Of a stretch of 64,000 bases of DNA, positions 1 through 10,166 are shown one piece after another. The position numbers and the translations under genes are program-made. Numbering within the stretch: position 1 is the stretch's first letter; the number at the start of each line of letters is the position of its first letter. The DNA is from Apus apus (taxonomy: Eukaryota; Chordata; Aves; Apodiformes; Apodidae), in NCBI RefSeq assembly GCF_020740795.1, contig NC_067302.1, positions 405,001 to 469,000 of the forward strand. The letters are read 5' to 3'. The notes under the pieces were generated by a model, which was not told the DNA's origin, ran no database searches, and was given only the letters and a program-made list of their open reading frames with translations.

Positions 1-3000
1 ACAGCAGGAGCCTCATCTCACCCTTCAGGTCACCCTGACATGACCTGGAAGGGACAGAGCCTGGGGTTTCCCTTGGCCCCTGCTCCCCCATGCCATCCCC
101 TGGTGCAGCCCACCCTGACAAGGTCAGGCAGGGTCTCCCACCCCACACTCTGCTGTTGCTGTGGGGCTGCCTCACACTGGGGGAGTTTGGGTCCCACTTA
201 AGCTCAGGTGGCTTCCAAGTCTTGTGGACACACCATGTTGTTGCTGTGGGGGACAAGGGTGATGCTGCAGCCCAGGGCATGTCCAGCTGTGGTGTTTATG
301 CACTTCTGAGTGTTTTGGAGCATCCCCCGAGCAGGGCCCAGAGCAGCAGGACATCCTGGTCTGTGCAGCAGTTTGTTGAGCACTTGCTCAATGTCCTGGC
401 AGGCCAGGAGCTCGGCTGGGGCTGCTGGTGGCTGCAGGACCTGGTGCACAGCCTGCTCCTGCTCACTCCTGGGCTTCCCTCTATGGCAGCCCTGGGAAGG
501 GCCATCTGCACCCTCTGGAGAAGACCCAGGGAAGAAGTGACCCAGGCAAAGAAGCCCAGATGAGTGCTGGGGCTTTGCCTTCCCCTGCTTGGGGACATCA
601 AGCCACTGGCATGAACAGAGGGGGGGCTGTCCTGATGCTGTGTAGCCCATCACTTCCAGATGCCTCAGGCTACGCAGGCCAGAAGTCAGTGTCTGCTGTT
701 GCATGTGATAGAAGGCAGTGCCATTGCAACTGACAGTCTGTGTTGCTGTCATCCACCTTGCCCCCTCTGTCAGTGCCCAGATGATGAGGAGGTGTCTGTC
801 CTGGCTTGAACCAAGGACCGACCAGCAAAAGTTTGACTTGAAGGTGTCCCAGGGTCCATCCCAGCTCCTGGCGCTTGGAGAAGTCTGGCTAGTGCCCTCA
901 ACTGGTGTGGCCCAGGGGACACAACCCTCAGCCTGTGCCTCATGGCTCTCCCAAGACATACACCACACCATGGGGGTCTCTGGTGCTCCTGATGCAGCAT
1001 GGATAAGGCCAGGGCCTACCATGGGCTGTTTTCATAGATGGCATTTCACAAGAGCCAGGAAAGCCATCCTTCCCAGGGGAGCACCAAGTGTACTAGTCTC
1101 TTCTTGGGACCATGTTGTTCCTCAGTAGCCTTGTTGCAGGTTCAGGCACCTCTTTGTGCTGGCAATGGAGTTTGTGGCTCCTTTCCTATGTGTTCCACAC
1201 TGAACCCTAGCACCACACTTGGTATTTCAGTTCCTGAAGGTGTCTGCAGGTGTGAAGTTTGTGCAGGATATGGTGCAGATGGTCCAAGCTCACATCTGCA
1301 CTGTGTGTAGGTATAAGAGCAGTGTCTCCATGGAGGGCAGGTTAATCATCAGCATGGGAATTACAGCCTGGGATTTACAGCTTAGCTGGGACCATGTGTG
1401 CAGCTCTGCTTGTCACTGTTCTCCTGAGCACCCAACCAATTTGCATCACTGTGATGAGACGGTTTTCAGGCTGCCACAAATAGTGGTTGTCATGATGAGA
1501 AGGTGGATGGGCCACACTGTGGTGTCTCAGTGTCCACTGAAGGTCCCTGAGATAAAAGGAGTCTTGGGGTGTCTGGATTCCTGTGTCTGTTTAGCCCCAA
1601 CAGAAGTGAGAAGCAGACTCTACTAGGGAATGAGTCTGTCCATGGGATGTATGAGTTTCCTGGCACTTCCTTTCCCTCAAGTTCAGAAGTGTAAAAGCTC
1701 TTCTGGCTTCTGCCATTCATCTCTTTGGAAGAAGGATGCTCAAATGCTGTCTAACCCTTGATCTAACCAGGGACAGAGTGGATTCCTCTTCTGCCTTTAG
1801 AGGAAAATTCATACTTTGCCCTCTTTCAGGATCATCAGAAGCAGAGATACTTTGAGGAAACAGCTCTAAGGACTTTCCAGATCTTGGCTGTGGTTAATTC
1901 CCTTTCCTCTACAGTTTATTTCTCATTTCCTTTGAGCTGATGTCACACATTTCCTCTTCCCTAGTGACACTGCAGTCATGCTGCACTTGTTCTCATTCTG
2001 GTGTCTTGTTCTTCAGAGCTGCCTGTGTGGAGACCTACCAGTCCCAGGTCAGAGAAAATAACACTTGGAAGACAGGTGGAGCATCCTCAGTAAAACACCC
2101 ATGACTGCTCTAGTGAAGCTGAAGATGGACACATCGTGCTGACTCCTTTTGACTGTGGTAAGCAGAAAAATTTTTATTTTATTGGTTTAGTTATTTTATT
2201 AGTTTATTGGTACTGGTCCTCTCGGGATGTACTTTTGCTGATGGCTTAGTTTTTGTTAGCATGGTCTGTGCACCCTGCAGCCATGAGACAGTAAATCATT
2301 GTTGGGAGAGCACGGCTGCGCATCTGGGCACGTCCACCTCTAGTTCTGCATAGAACAGAGTTAATAGTATAAACCCTTTGGGGTGATTGCCTGGGGTGCT
2401 GGTGGACAAGGCAGGGGCTTGGGCTGGAGCTGCCAGGATTTTGGCAATGCAGCACAGACTGTTGCAGCAGAGAACTGGACTCACCTGCCAACCACACCCT
2501 GGGCACTGCTCCTCTTCTCCTTTCCGCTGGCATGGAGAACAGGGACATGTTTTATACAAAGGGGAAGTGCTCCAACAGTGACTGAGTGAGATCCTCCAAA
2601 GCCTGGGACTTGGAGCACTCCACAAGTATCCCAGAGGCATGAGCTTGAGCTCCTCAGGCTGAAGAGGGAAGTGAGTATTGAGTACATTTAGTGGGCATTG
2701 GTGCCACGCTCTCTTCCAGCTGTGTTTTGTAGAGTATCTGGCTTGACAAGCAAGAAGGGAAAAGCAACTCTCTTGTGATTCCCTGGAGGTCCTTGACATG
2801 GGCACTGCTCAGCCTCCTACTGTAAGGACAGATAAGCTCTACCAAGCTGTTGGGGCCAGGAGATGTCATTGCCACCTCCTTCAGCCCAGCTTTGCCAGTG
2901 ATTTCTAGCAAGCTTAACAAGGTAGAGCATGTCCTTGCATTCATCGCTCCAAGTCAGAGCACAGCCCCTTTGCTCAAACCCATCTTCTGGTCAGGGCTTT

Positions 3001-5690
3001 GCAGTGGAGAGGAACATGCAGGTTCACCCTCCCTTCCACCCCATCTGCTAAATCTGGCAGCTGGTGGGAACCCACCAGTAAAATTCACCAGAGCTCTTGG
3101 GCAAAGTTTGGAGGCTGCTGTGCCCATGCACAGCACTAGAAACAGAGAGGGAGGTGGACAAAGCCCCACGGCACAGCCTCAAGGGACTTTGTGAGTAACA
3201 GTTGCACCTCAGTGTTGGATGTGGACACTTCTCACTAAATCTGCTAGTGGGATGAACCAACTTTACCCCCCCAACTCTTGGTATATTCAGGCCTGGTGCT
3301 ACTGTAATAGAGTAGCTTTCCTTGCAAAGATTCCAGCTCCAAGCACAGAACTATTTGCTGAAGTTGGCAGATGGTCAGAACAGTGGGTTTATGATGCAGA
3401 TTTGGAAAAAACTGTAATGATCTTAGGTAATTAGGACTCTTTTTTTTTGTTTGTTTGGTTGGTTTTTTTCCCCTAGTCTAACATCAGAATAATGTCTGAA
3501 ACACAAAGTTCCCCATCGGTTTCTCTTGCCCTTGCACAGCCTCACTGCTTCCCTCAATGTCTGCAGCTGGTAGGTGCCCTCCTGAGCTGAGAGCTGCAAA
3601 CCCTTCCAACTGGTGTATGTTCCCACCAGAGGTGGTCCCCCCATGGGTCAGACAGCCAGGCTTAGACACAGGCATTTAAGGCCACATTGTGACAATTACT
3701 AGTTTTCCTCTGTAGATGAAGGTGTGGAAACAGATCCATGAGATGACCAGTAGGACTTGCTTTGGGTCCTGCATGAGTCAAAGGTAGAGCAGGGAACAGA
3801 GTGTGGGCCCCTGCCTGCTCTGGGACCTCTCTGCAGGGCAGCAGGGGGTGACATGTTACTCCTCGGGGATGTAACCAGATCCCGAGGTGTCACAGCCCAT
3901 CCCCACCTCCTGGCTATCACCACCTGAACCAGCTCCTACCCCTGAGAGATCAGTGGGATCTCAGCAGGGTGGCAGAGGTCAAGGTGAAAGAGGACAGATA
4001 CATGTGTCACCTGGCCAGCTACTAGTACTGTCACAGCTACTTGTTAGTTCACATGGAACATGGTTTAAAAACACTCAGCCTGCAGTGCTGCCCAGCATGC
4101 AGCAGCCTGTGAAGGTCCAAGGACAAGCTGTGGATATCTGTATTGTCATGTTCTTAGGGGACCTGTGAGGGGTGAGGAGGGACAGGCTCGAGAACATGGC
4201 TGTTGCCTTCCTCTCCAAACAACTGGAAAGAAGCACCAAGGGGTATGCAGAGTTTTCTGAAGAAAAGGAGTGTTTTCTTAACCTAGAGCTGAGTTCCCTA
4301 TTTGCAGGGGAAAATCTCAAATGTGCAATTGTGTAAATGAGGAACCAGCACATGGGTACAAGGAGAAACTGAAGCCAGAGAGGGTGGGATGAGGGTTCAT
4401 GCCACTGTCTGCTGTTGAGGAAGATCTGCCTTCTCAGGAGGCTGCAGGCTTTGAGGGAAAAGGCCTGTTGTGGGGGCTGGCAGAGCTGTGCAAGCACTTC
4501 ACAGTGTGCAGCACCCAGTGTTCCCCTTGTAGCTCACACAAGAAGCTCAGGCTTCCACCATTCCCTGGTGGTACACTCTACTCGCTCTCAAGGGAAACCA
4601 CCATGTTGTCTGCAAATTAGGTTAAAAAAGCAGCAAGTTTCCATCAGTGAGAAGCCCTGGTGTTCATGCTGGTGGCTCAAACTGCTTTACCTGCATTAGC
4701 CCATTATGTTCCCGTGAAGGAAGCAAGAGAGAAAAACAAGCAAATCTGCAGGGCTGTGTCATGAAGAGGTGGCTGCCCAGCATCAGGAGTTGGCACTGGA
4801 GCCAAGGACAGGCCTGTACATTCTCTGGATGGTGACGGCAGCAGGTTCAAGTATACAAGGGATTTGACTGTGTCCTTGTAAATCTGAGACAAGAACATGT
4901 ACAGTATTGATGATGCAGAGATTTGATACGTCCAAACTGCAGGTAGGATTTGAAGAAATACAAACTGAGGTGGAGGCTGGTAATATTAAAAACCAGATAG
5001 TGTCTCTTCAGGGACAGTGTTTGGCAGCAGCCTCACCAGTGACACAGGAAAGCACAGAACTGCTGCTGCTGCTGACACTTGCATTTGATGCAGGTGTGGT
5101 AGGGGGGAAAAAAAGTGAGACAGATGGTTTAAAACCAACTTGAATTAAAAATGATGGCATGACAGAAAACAGCCAGGACTTTAAGAGAGATCAACTGTAG
5201 TTAAAAATCAACAGTGTTCCACAAAACATCACCCTTTAGGATTAGTGACTCAGCTATTACATTGTTCACTGAGAAAGAAGACTGAGAGCCCTGGTAGCCT
5301 AAGAAGTGAATGTGAGATCCTCTGGTGCCTTCAACCAAGAAAACAAATAGAATCCTTACAAGTCTAAGAAGGGAAATGTCAGAAAACAACAAATAGAGGG
5401 TGACTGGAAATGACACGTGTGAGACATTTTTACCAGCTATTGTTTCCTTTGTGGAATTTCTCAGTAAAGATAAATGTGGGCAAGTTAGAAAGCCTTAGGA
5501 AACAGAGGAGGGAAAAGAGACAGAAAATCTTTTCGCTTATAGGAAAAGATTAGGGGGACAGAGCAGGTGTCCATGGGTGGATCCCAGACATGGAGCAGCA
5601 CTCCTGCGGTCACATTTCCCGTGGAAAAGGAAAGGTCAGGTGTGGCTTAGCAGTGTCACCCTTACCAACCAGCTCATCTCATGCTTCATG
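1..5690. other. PTAFR upstream flank, no recognised gene
   Basis: This stretch is moderately GC-rich at its left end and contains only overlapping, unsupported open frames on both strands. I see no CR1 tail, no LTR ends, no tRNA-like fold and no splice-linked coding frame with recognisable protein similarity. It should hold the PTAFR promoter and any non-coding first exons, because the coding exon is preceded by a good splice acceptor at 5697. DNAJC8, the expected left neighbour by human gene order, was not recognised here and probably lies outside the window. Confidence 0.5.
2017..2157 (+). other. possible PTAFR 5' UTR exon (speculative)
   Basis: A pyrimidine-rich stretch ends in CTTCAG at 2011-2016 and is followed 141 bases later by a donor-like G|GTAAGCAG at 2158. 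This is the shape of an internal exon, and it could splice to the PTAFR acceptor at 5697. There is no protein similarity and no other support, so this is only a candidate. Confidence 0.15.
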
Positions 5691-5697
5691 TTTTTAG

Positions 5698-5752
5698 GTA
5701 AGAAGAAAAGCGACGGCAGGAAATTCTCCTTCGTACGTGCCCGCTCAGCACC
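5698..5752 (+). other. PTAFR: PTAFR 5' UTR part of the coding exon
   Basis: The sequence TTTTTAG at 5691-5697 is a plausible splice acceptor directly before the PTAFR coding exon. Mammalian PTAFR has non-coding first exons spliced to one coding exon, so this fits the family pattern. The leader segment is 55 bases long and has no upstream ATG. The context ahead of the first ATG is CACC, with A at -3, which is favourable for initiation. Confidence 0.55.
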
Positions 5753-6817
5753 ATGATGTCTGGAAAGGGTAAAGGTGGGGCTGATGGTGCTGGTGTTTCC
5801 AACATTTCATGCCACATAGACTCAGAGTTTCGCTACAACCTCTTCACCGTTTTCTACAGCATCATCTTCATTCTCGGCTTTGTTGCCAACTGCTACGTGC
5901 TCTGGATTTTCAGCCACATTTACCCCATGAAGAAACTCAATGAAATCAAGATATTCATGGTGAATCTGACAGTAGCTGACCTGCTCTTCTTGGTTACGAT
6001 GCCAATGTGGATTGTTTACTATCACCACCATGGAGACTGGATCATGCCTGAGTTCCTCTGCAGCGTGGCTGGCTGTTTATTTTTCGTTAACACCTACTCC
6101 TCTGTTGCCTTCCTGATGGTCATCACCTACAATCGGTACCAAGCTGTGACTAACCCCATTAAAGCTGCTCAGTTTACTACCCAGAGAAGAGGTATCTACT
6201 TATCAGCAGCTATCTGGATCATAATAGTGGGCAGCTCTTTGTATTACCTTTTTGACAATAATACTAATCAAGAGGAAATCAATTCGAAGAATTTCACGCG
6301 GTGCTTTGAGCGCTATGACTCTTCTGAAGGTGTTTCAGCTGTTCTTGCAATTCATGTCATCATTTGTGTCCTCTTCTATATCATTTTCCTTTTTATACTA
6401 GGCTGGAACATCATCATTATCAGGACCCTGTTCTCCAAATCAGTGCAGCCAAGGAAGAATGCTCACGTGAAGCAAAGGGCGCTCTGGATGGTGTGCACAG
6501 TGCTGGCTGTGTTCAGCATAAGCTTCGTTCCTCACCACATCGTGGACCTGCCCTGGACCCTGACAGTTCTGGAGCAGTGGCAGAAGGAAAACTGTCAGTT
6601 GCGCCAACAACTCAACGATGCTCACCAGGTGACTTTGTGCCTCCTGAGTATGAACTGTGTGTTGGATCCAATCATCTACTGCTTCCTCACCAAGAAGTTT
6701 CAAAAGCATCTTTCAGAAAACCTGAAAAGCATGAAAGGGAGTCGCAAGTGCTCCAGGCAAACCACGGACACAGTGCTTGAGGGCACCATTCACCAAGAGG
6801 ATGCCATCATGATCTAG
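5753..6817 (+). CDS. PTAFR: platelet-activating factor receptor, class A GPCR
   Basis: This is an intact 354-aa receptor in a single coding exon; human PTAFR is 342 aa. It binds the lipid mediator PAF at the plasma membrane and signals through Gq and Gi in leukocytes and platelets or thrombocytes. Seven hydrophobic segments are visible, starting near residues 33, 67, 102, 148, 195, 243 and 290. Family marks include the NLTVAD segment of TM2 (71-76), NRY in place of DRY after TM3 (127-129), the FVPHH stretch in TM6 (258-262) and DPIIY in place of NPxxY in TM7 (305-309). C103 and C184 are placed for the TM3-ECL2 disulfide. NxS/T sites lie at N17 and N180. The tail keeps the RKCSR-TTDTV segment (331-341) with likely phosphorylation sites. 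The first of two adjacent ATGs was chosen because of its A at -3. The N-terminus is about 13 residues longer than in human and ECL3 differs. Downstream EYA3 on the same strand matches vertebrate synteny. Confidence 0.97.
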   Translation: MMSGKGKGGADGAGVSNISCHIDSEFRYNLFTVFYSIIFILGFVANCYVLWIFSHIYPMKKLNEIKIFMVNLTVADLLFLVTMPMWIVYYHHHGDWIMPEFLCSVAGCLFFVNTYSSVAFLMVITYNRYQAVTNPIKAAQFTTQRRGIYLSAAIWIIIVGSSLYYLFDNNTNQEEINSKNFTRCFERYDSSEGVSAVLAIHVIICVLFYIIFLFILGWNIIIIRTLFSKSVQPRKNAHVKQRALWMVCTVLAVFSISFVPHHIVDLPWTLTVLEQWQKENCQLRQQLNDAHQVTLCLLSMNCVLDPIIYCFLTKKFQKHLSENLKSMKGSRKCSRQTTDTVLEGTIHQEDAIMI

Positions 6818-9220
6818 GGTTCTGTTTGCAGGCTGAGAGGCATGAACTAGTCACTCAAGAAGAGGCACTGAGGGACACAGCAGAGGACCAGGATATTATG
6901 TTTCCTTTTTCCCATTAGGCAGAAGAATGGACGCTCGTTTCTTCTACCATGTGCAACTGGTAGAACTGGAACCTGTAATGATCTGGCAGAAAAGCACCTC
7001 CTGGATGGGCTGATGTTCTCACAGCTCAGACAATACACTTTTACATGAAAGAAGTGTGTCATTGAGTCTCTGCAGTGAGCAGCTAGGAGCTTAGTGCACT
7101 GAAATTATCCATTCTGTCAGCCCGGATAGCACTGTCCCTGGTCCTTTGCCTGCCCAGCTCCCAAGAAGCTCCCAGCAGCAGAGCTGCAAGAGTTTTCTGA
7201 AAAACCTGGAAGAAAAGACTGAGCTGCTAGCATCATCAGGTGACTTTTCTAAGAAGCTTGCATGGTTCTGTGAAGAGACTCTGAGCTGAAGAAGCTCTTG
7301 AGTGGCTAGAAGGCACGAAGTCTGAGGAGTTCCTCAAAGCCATCAAAGAAGAGATCTGCACCCCTGATCCCCTCTTACCTACTCACGTGTTCTGCTGGGG
7401 TCCATACTTGACAGATGTCTGGGAGCTGCCATTACAAACTTTTTGCCTTTGCTCTCAGCTCTTGAATCAGTCAAGTAACTAGTAAGCAAGACACAGAAGA
7501 GAACTTGGCAGAGCCTCAGTCCCCATCCCCAGACCAGCACTATATCCAAAGGGGACTGTTGTCTGCCCTGGCCTCTTGTATGAGAGTTGAACTGGAAAAC
7601 CAGTGGTCTCTTGCACACAATTTAGTAATTTTTGGCTGAATCCATGTGTCTGTGGAGATCCAGTCTCACTTTGGAGGCTCCAGATAACAGAAGATTATTG
7701 TCAGCACAGACATTACAATAAGAAAAAGCTTAAAATGCTTCAGCATCTTATTTATTTAAATGTGGGTTGCAGCAAGCAACTGTACCTCATTCTGTACCCC
7801 AGCTTTTCTATTTCTGCTGTGAAGAGGTGAAGCTGACTAGTTCTTGAGATCCTACCAAAAGTGAAGCCATAGGTCAGGTCGTGGCTGCTTTCTGAGTGCA
7901 CCAGTGATGCCAGACGTGTCACTCATGCACTTGGACAAGCCTGGAACCTCCTGACTCAGGGCTGGCTGCCTGCACTGGGGCCGAGGTCAACATGGCTTTT
8001 CAGGGCTGCTGAATTCTCTTACCAATCACGAGATACTTGAGGTTCCTTTTGTGCCCCAAATTGCTCAATCCAGCACAGGAAATTGGGTGGGGAAGGGAAC
8101 TTACTTGTTTTCGTAACAGCTTTTAGTTCCCTAAGCAACACAGGAGAGTCTGGTTGGCAACAGAAGCCTGACCTGTGACATTATCAGTATGCAGGGCAGC
8201 AGCTCTCCCACACCCATCAGAGCATTACAAGGCAAACATGGAAGATCTCAAGTCTTTTCAAAGATAGGATGAATGTTTGTATCAGATTTTGCCTTTATTC
8301 CATGGAGATACAGGTCCAACATATCCTATGTATCTCCTGAAGATCCTCAGGGAGCTTTTCTGCTCATCTGTGCAAATGAGCAAAAGAACTAAGATGTTTC
8401 TTTCTCTGCTGCCACCTGCCAGGGCCACCCATGTGCTGTGTTCAGTGCCAGAGGAAAGAATCTGATCACAAAGTGACTTCATTTCCTTCCTGGTCCTATA
8501 AAGGCCACCCATAAAAAAACACCTGCTGGCACCTCTGAGCAGAGAAACTTCCTCCCTGACCAAGCCTCTCAGCTTTGCCCTTGAATCTGCAGTTATCCAA
8601 GCCCCAGCACACAGCCAGGAGGGCAATTTCTGTCATGGAAAAGCTGAAATCCCACTTGCTGGAGGAACCTGCCCCTGCCCTCCCCAGATGGCACGTTCTG
8701 AGGAGCTCCTGGAGCTGCAGGTGGTGTGGAGCTTTCCTCTCCTTCCCTTGCCACAGTGGAGCTCTCTTGCTTCACAGTCCACAGAGCACTGAACAGTGTG
8801 ACAGCTCTTAGAGGAAATGGAACGGGACTTTACGGGCAGGTCTGTTAAACATGTGATCCTCTCCTACTGCTTCCTGGTAAGTTTGCAACAGAGTTGACAA
8901 TTTAGGCTACTTACTGTGGGTAAATAAGATGCTTTACTCCCCAGAAAACAGCTGAAAGGCCAGATGGGCTCAGACAGCAAATGTGAACTTGCATCTAAGG
9001 AAGAGTAAGTGGAGGAAGAAGCCCTGAGGGCACTCGAGGAGGCTGTGTTGCAGTCATTAAGTCAGTAACAATGTGCCTCTAAAAACTAGTCTGAACTTTT
9101 GCTTCTGTTCCTGGAATTACTTTCTGGGTTTTACCACAATGCTGCATTACTCTGCTTTACTTTACAATAAAATGGATCCTCAAAAGTTCTTTTAAATAAA
9201 GCCTGTTTCCCAAATGATTT
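6818..9220 (+). other. PTAFR: PTAFR 3' UTR and downstream flank
   Basis: No further gene is visible after the PTAFR stop. The first convincing sense-strand poly(A) signals are AATAAA at 9166-9171 and 9195-9200, which would give a UTR of about 2.4 kb. Long 3' UTRs are usual for this gene in mammals. An earlier end cannot be excluded without transcript data. A TATAAA at 8497-8502 followed by an ATG at 8635 is present but lacks support as a gene. Confidence 0.45.
9166..9200 (+). terminator. PTAFR: candidate PTAFR poly(A) signals (two AATAAA)
   Basis: Two canonical AATAAA hexamers stand at 9166-9171 and 9195-9200 in AT-rich sequence, just before the CpG island of the next gene. They are the nearest clustered canonical signals after PTAFR on the sense strand. 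Assignment to PTAFR is by position only. Confidence 0.5.
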
Positions 9221-9597
9221 GCCCTTTAACTTCTCCCAGCTTCTCATCTTTCTGCATTTATACCCAAGGGAAAACCCTCAGTACCAGCTTGATTTTTTTG
9301 GTGCTGTTTCTTTTTAAGAAACACCAAGTGAGCCCTTGGGAGAGATGAAATTAAAGGCTGAGCAAACTTTTACGTGCGAGAAAGGGGAAAGAAACAACTT
9401 TAGAGGAAACAACTTCTGTAAAACCTGCTCTCCAGACGCCGCCGCAGCCGCAGCTCTGCCCGGCGCCGGCGGGAGCTGCTCCCGGGGCGGGCCCGGGGCC
9501 GCGGCGAGCAGGGACCGGATTCAAGCACTGAACGGGTAGGCGAGGTTATGGCAGGGGAGCCGGGTTAGGTTGGACCTGATGGTCCCATCGCCCAGAG

Positions 9598-9760
9598 GGA
9601 CTCACAGACTCACCAAGGCTGGAAAAGACCTTTAAGGGCATCGAGTCCAGCCCGACCTGACACCCCCACATCTCCAGAGCGTGGCTCCAAGTGCCACCCC
9701 CAGCCTGTCCCTGGACACCCCCAGGGCTGGTGCCTCCCCCGCTGCCCCGGGCAGGGATCC
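9598..9760 (-). repeat. CR1 LINE 3'-end fragment in the EYA3 promoter
   Basis: The plus strand reads the reverse complement of a CR1 3' end: ACTCACAGACTCACCAAGG, then GGAAAAGACC, then ATCGAGTCCAGCCC. The core that follows is unusually GC-rich. It is a truncated, diverged copy roughly 200-360 bases upstream of the likely EYA3 start region, inside the CpG island. Confidence 0.8.
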
Positions 9761-9959
9761 CGTGACTCGGGGCTTCCAATGCCCGCAGTGAACAGCCCCG
9801 GCGGGGCGGCAGCCAACGGAACCGCGACGGAAACGGAAGGAGCCGCGGGGCCGGGCAGCGCCCCCTGACCCCCCCGGACCCCCCGGTCCCTCCTGCCCCC
9901 CCAGGCCCGTTCCCGGTTCCCGGTTCCGGGGCGGCCCCGCCGCGCGCCGCTGCCGTCAC

Positions 9960-10068
9960 TTCCGTCGCTGCCCGCTCCGCTTCCGGGCGGCGCGGGCGGG
10001 GCAGGCCGGGCCGCTGCCATGTCCGCCGCGGGACGCGCTCCCGGGCCCGGCTGCGGAGCCGCCTCTCG
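9960..10068 (+). other. EYA3: EYA3 exon 1, non-coding (5' limit approximate)
   Basis: The exon ends at a donor, CTCTCG|GTAAGAG, at 10068/10069 inside the CpG island. Its 5' limit is unknown and was placed near the ETS/GC-box cluster. Human EYA3 likewise begins with a non-coding exon, and its coding starts in exon 2. It contains an ATG at 10019 that opens a short upstream frame, stopping just inside exon 2 after splicing. Confidence 0.65.
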
Positions 10069-10110
10069 GTAAGAGCCCGCCGAGGGAGGGCGGTGCGCGG
10101 CCCCCCCGCT

Positions 10111-10166
10111 GCCCCGGTGTCCCTGCCCCGGTGTCCCTGCCCCGGTGCCCCTGCCCCGGTGTCCCT
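10111..10166 (+). repeat. 14-base minisatellite, 4 copies, in CpG island
   Basis: The unit GCCCCGGTGTCCCT occurs four times head to tail, with one T-to-C change in the third copy. It starts 43 bases after the EYA3 exon 1 donor. Repeated C-runs make the minus strand G-rich. Confidence 0.85.

Noticed and set aside
5753-5800. PTAFR N-terminus resembling a histone H2A-like start (SGKGKGG)
   Set aside because: It is a short Gly/Lys-rich coincidence in an extracellular segment, with no further histone similarity.
8497-8811. TATAAA at 8497 followed by an ATG frame of 59 codons from 8635
   Set aside because: The predicted peptide has no recognisable family or signal peptide, and the position fits the PTAFR 3' flank. 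A chance TATA match is more likely.
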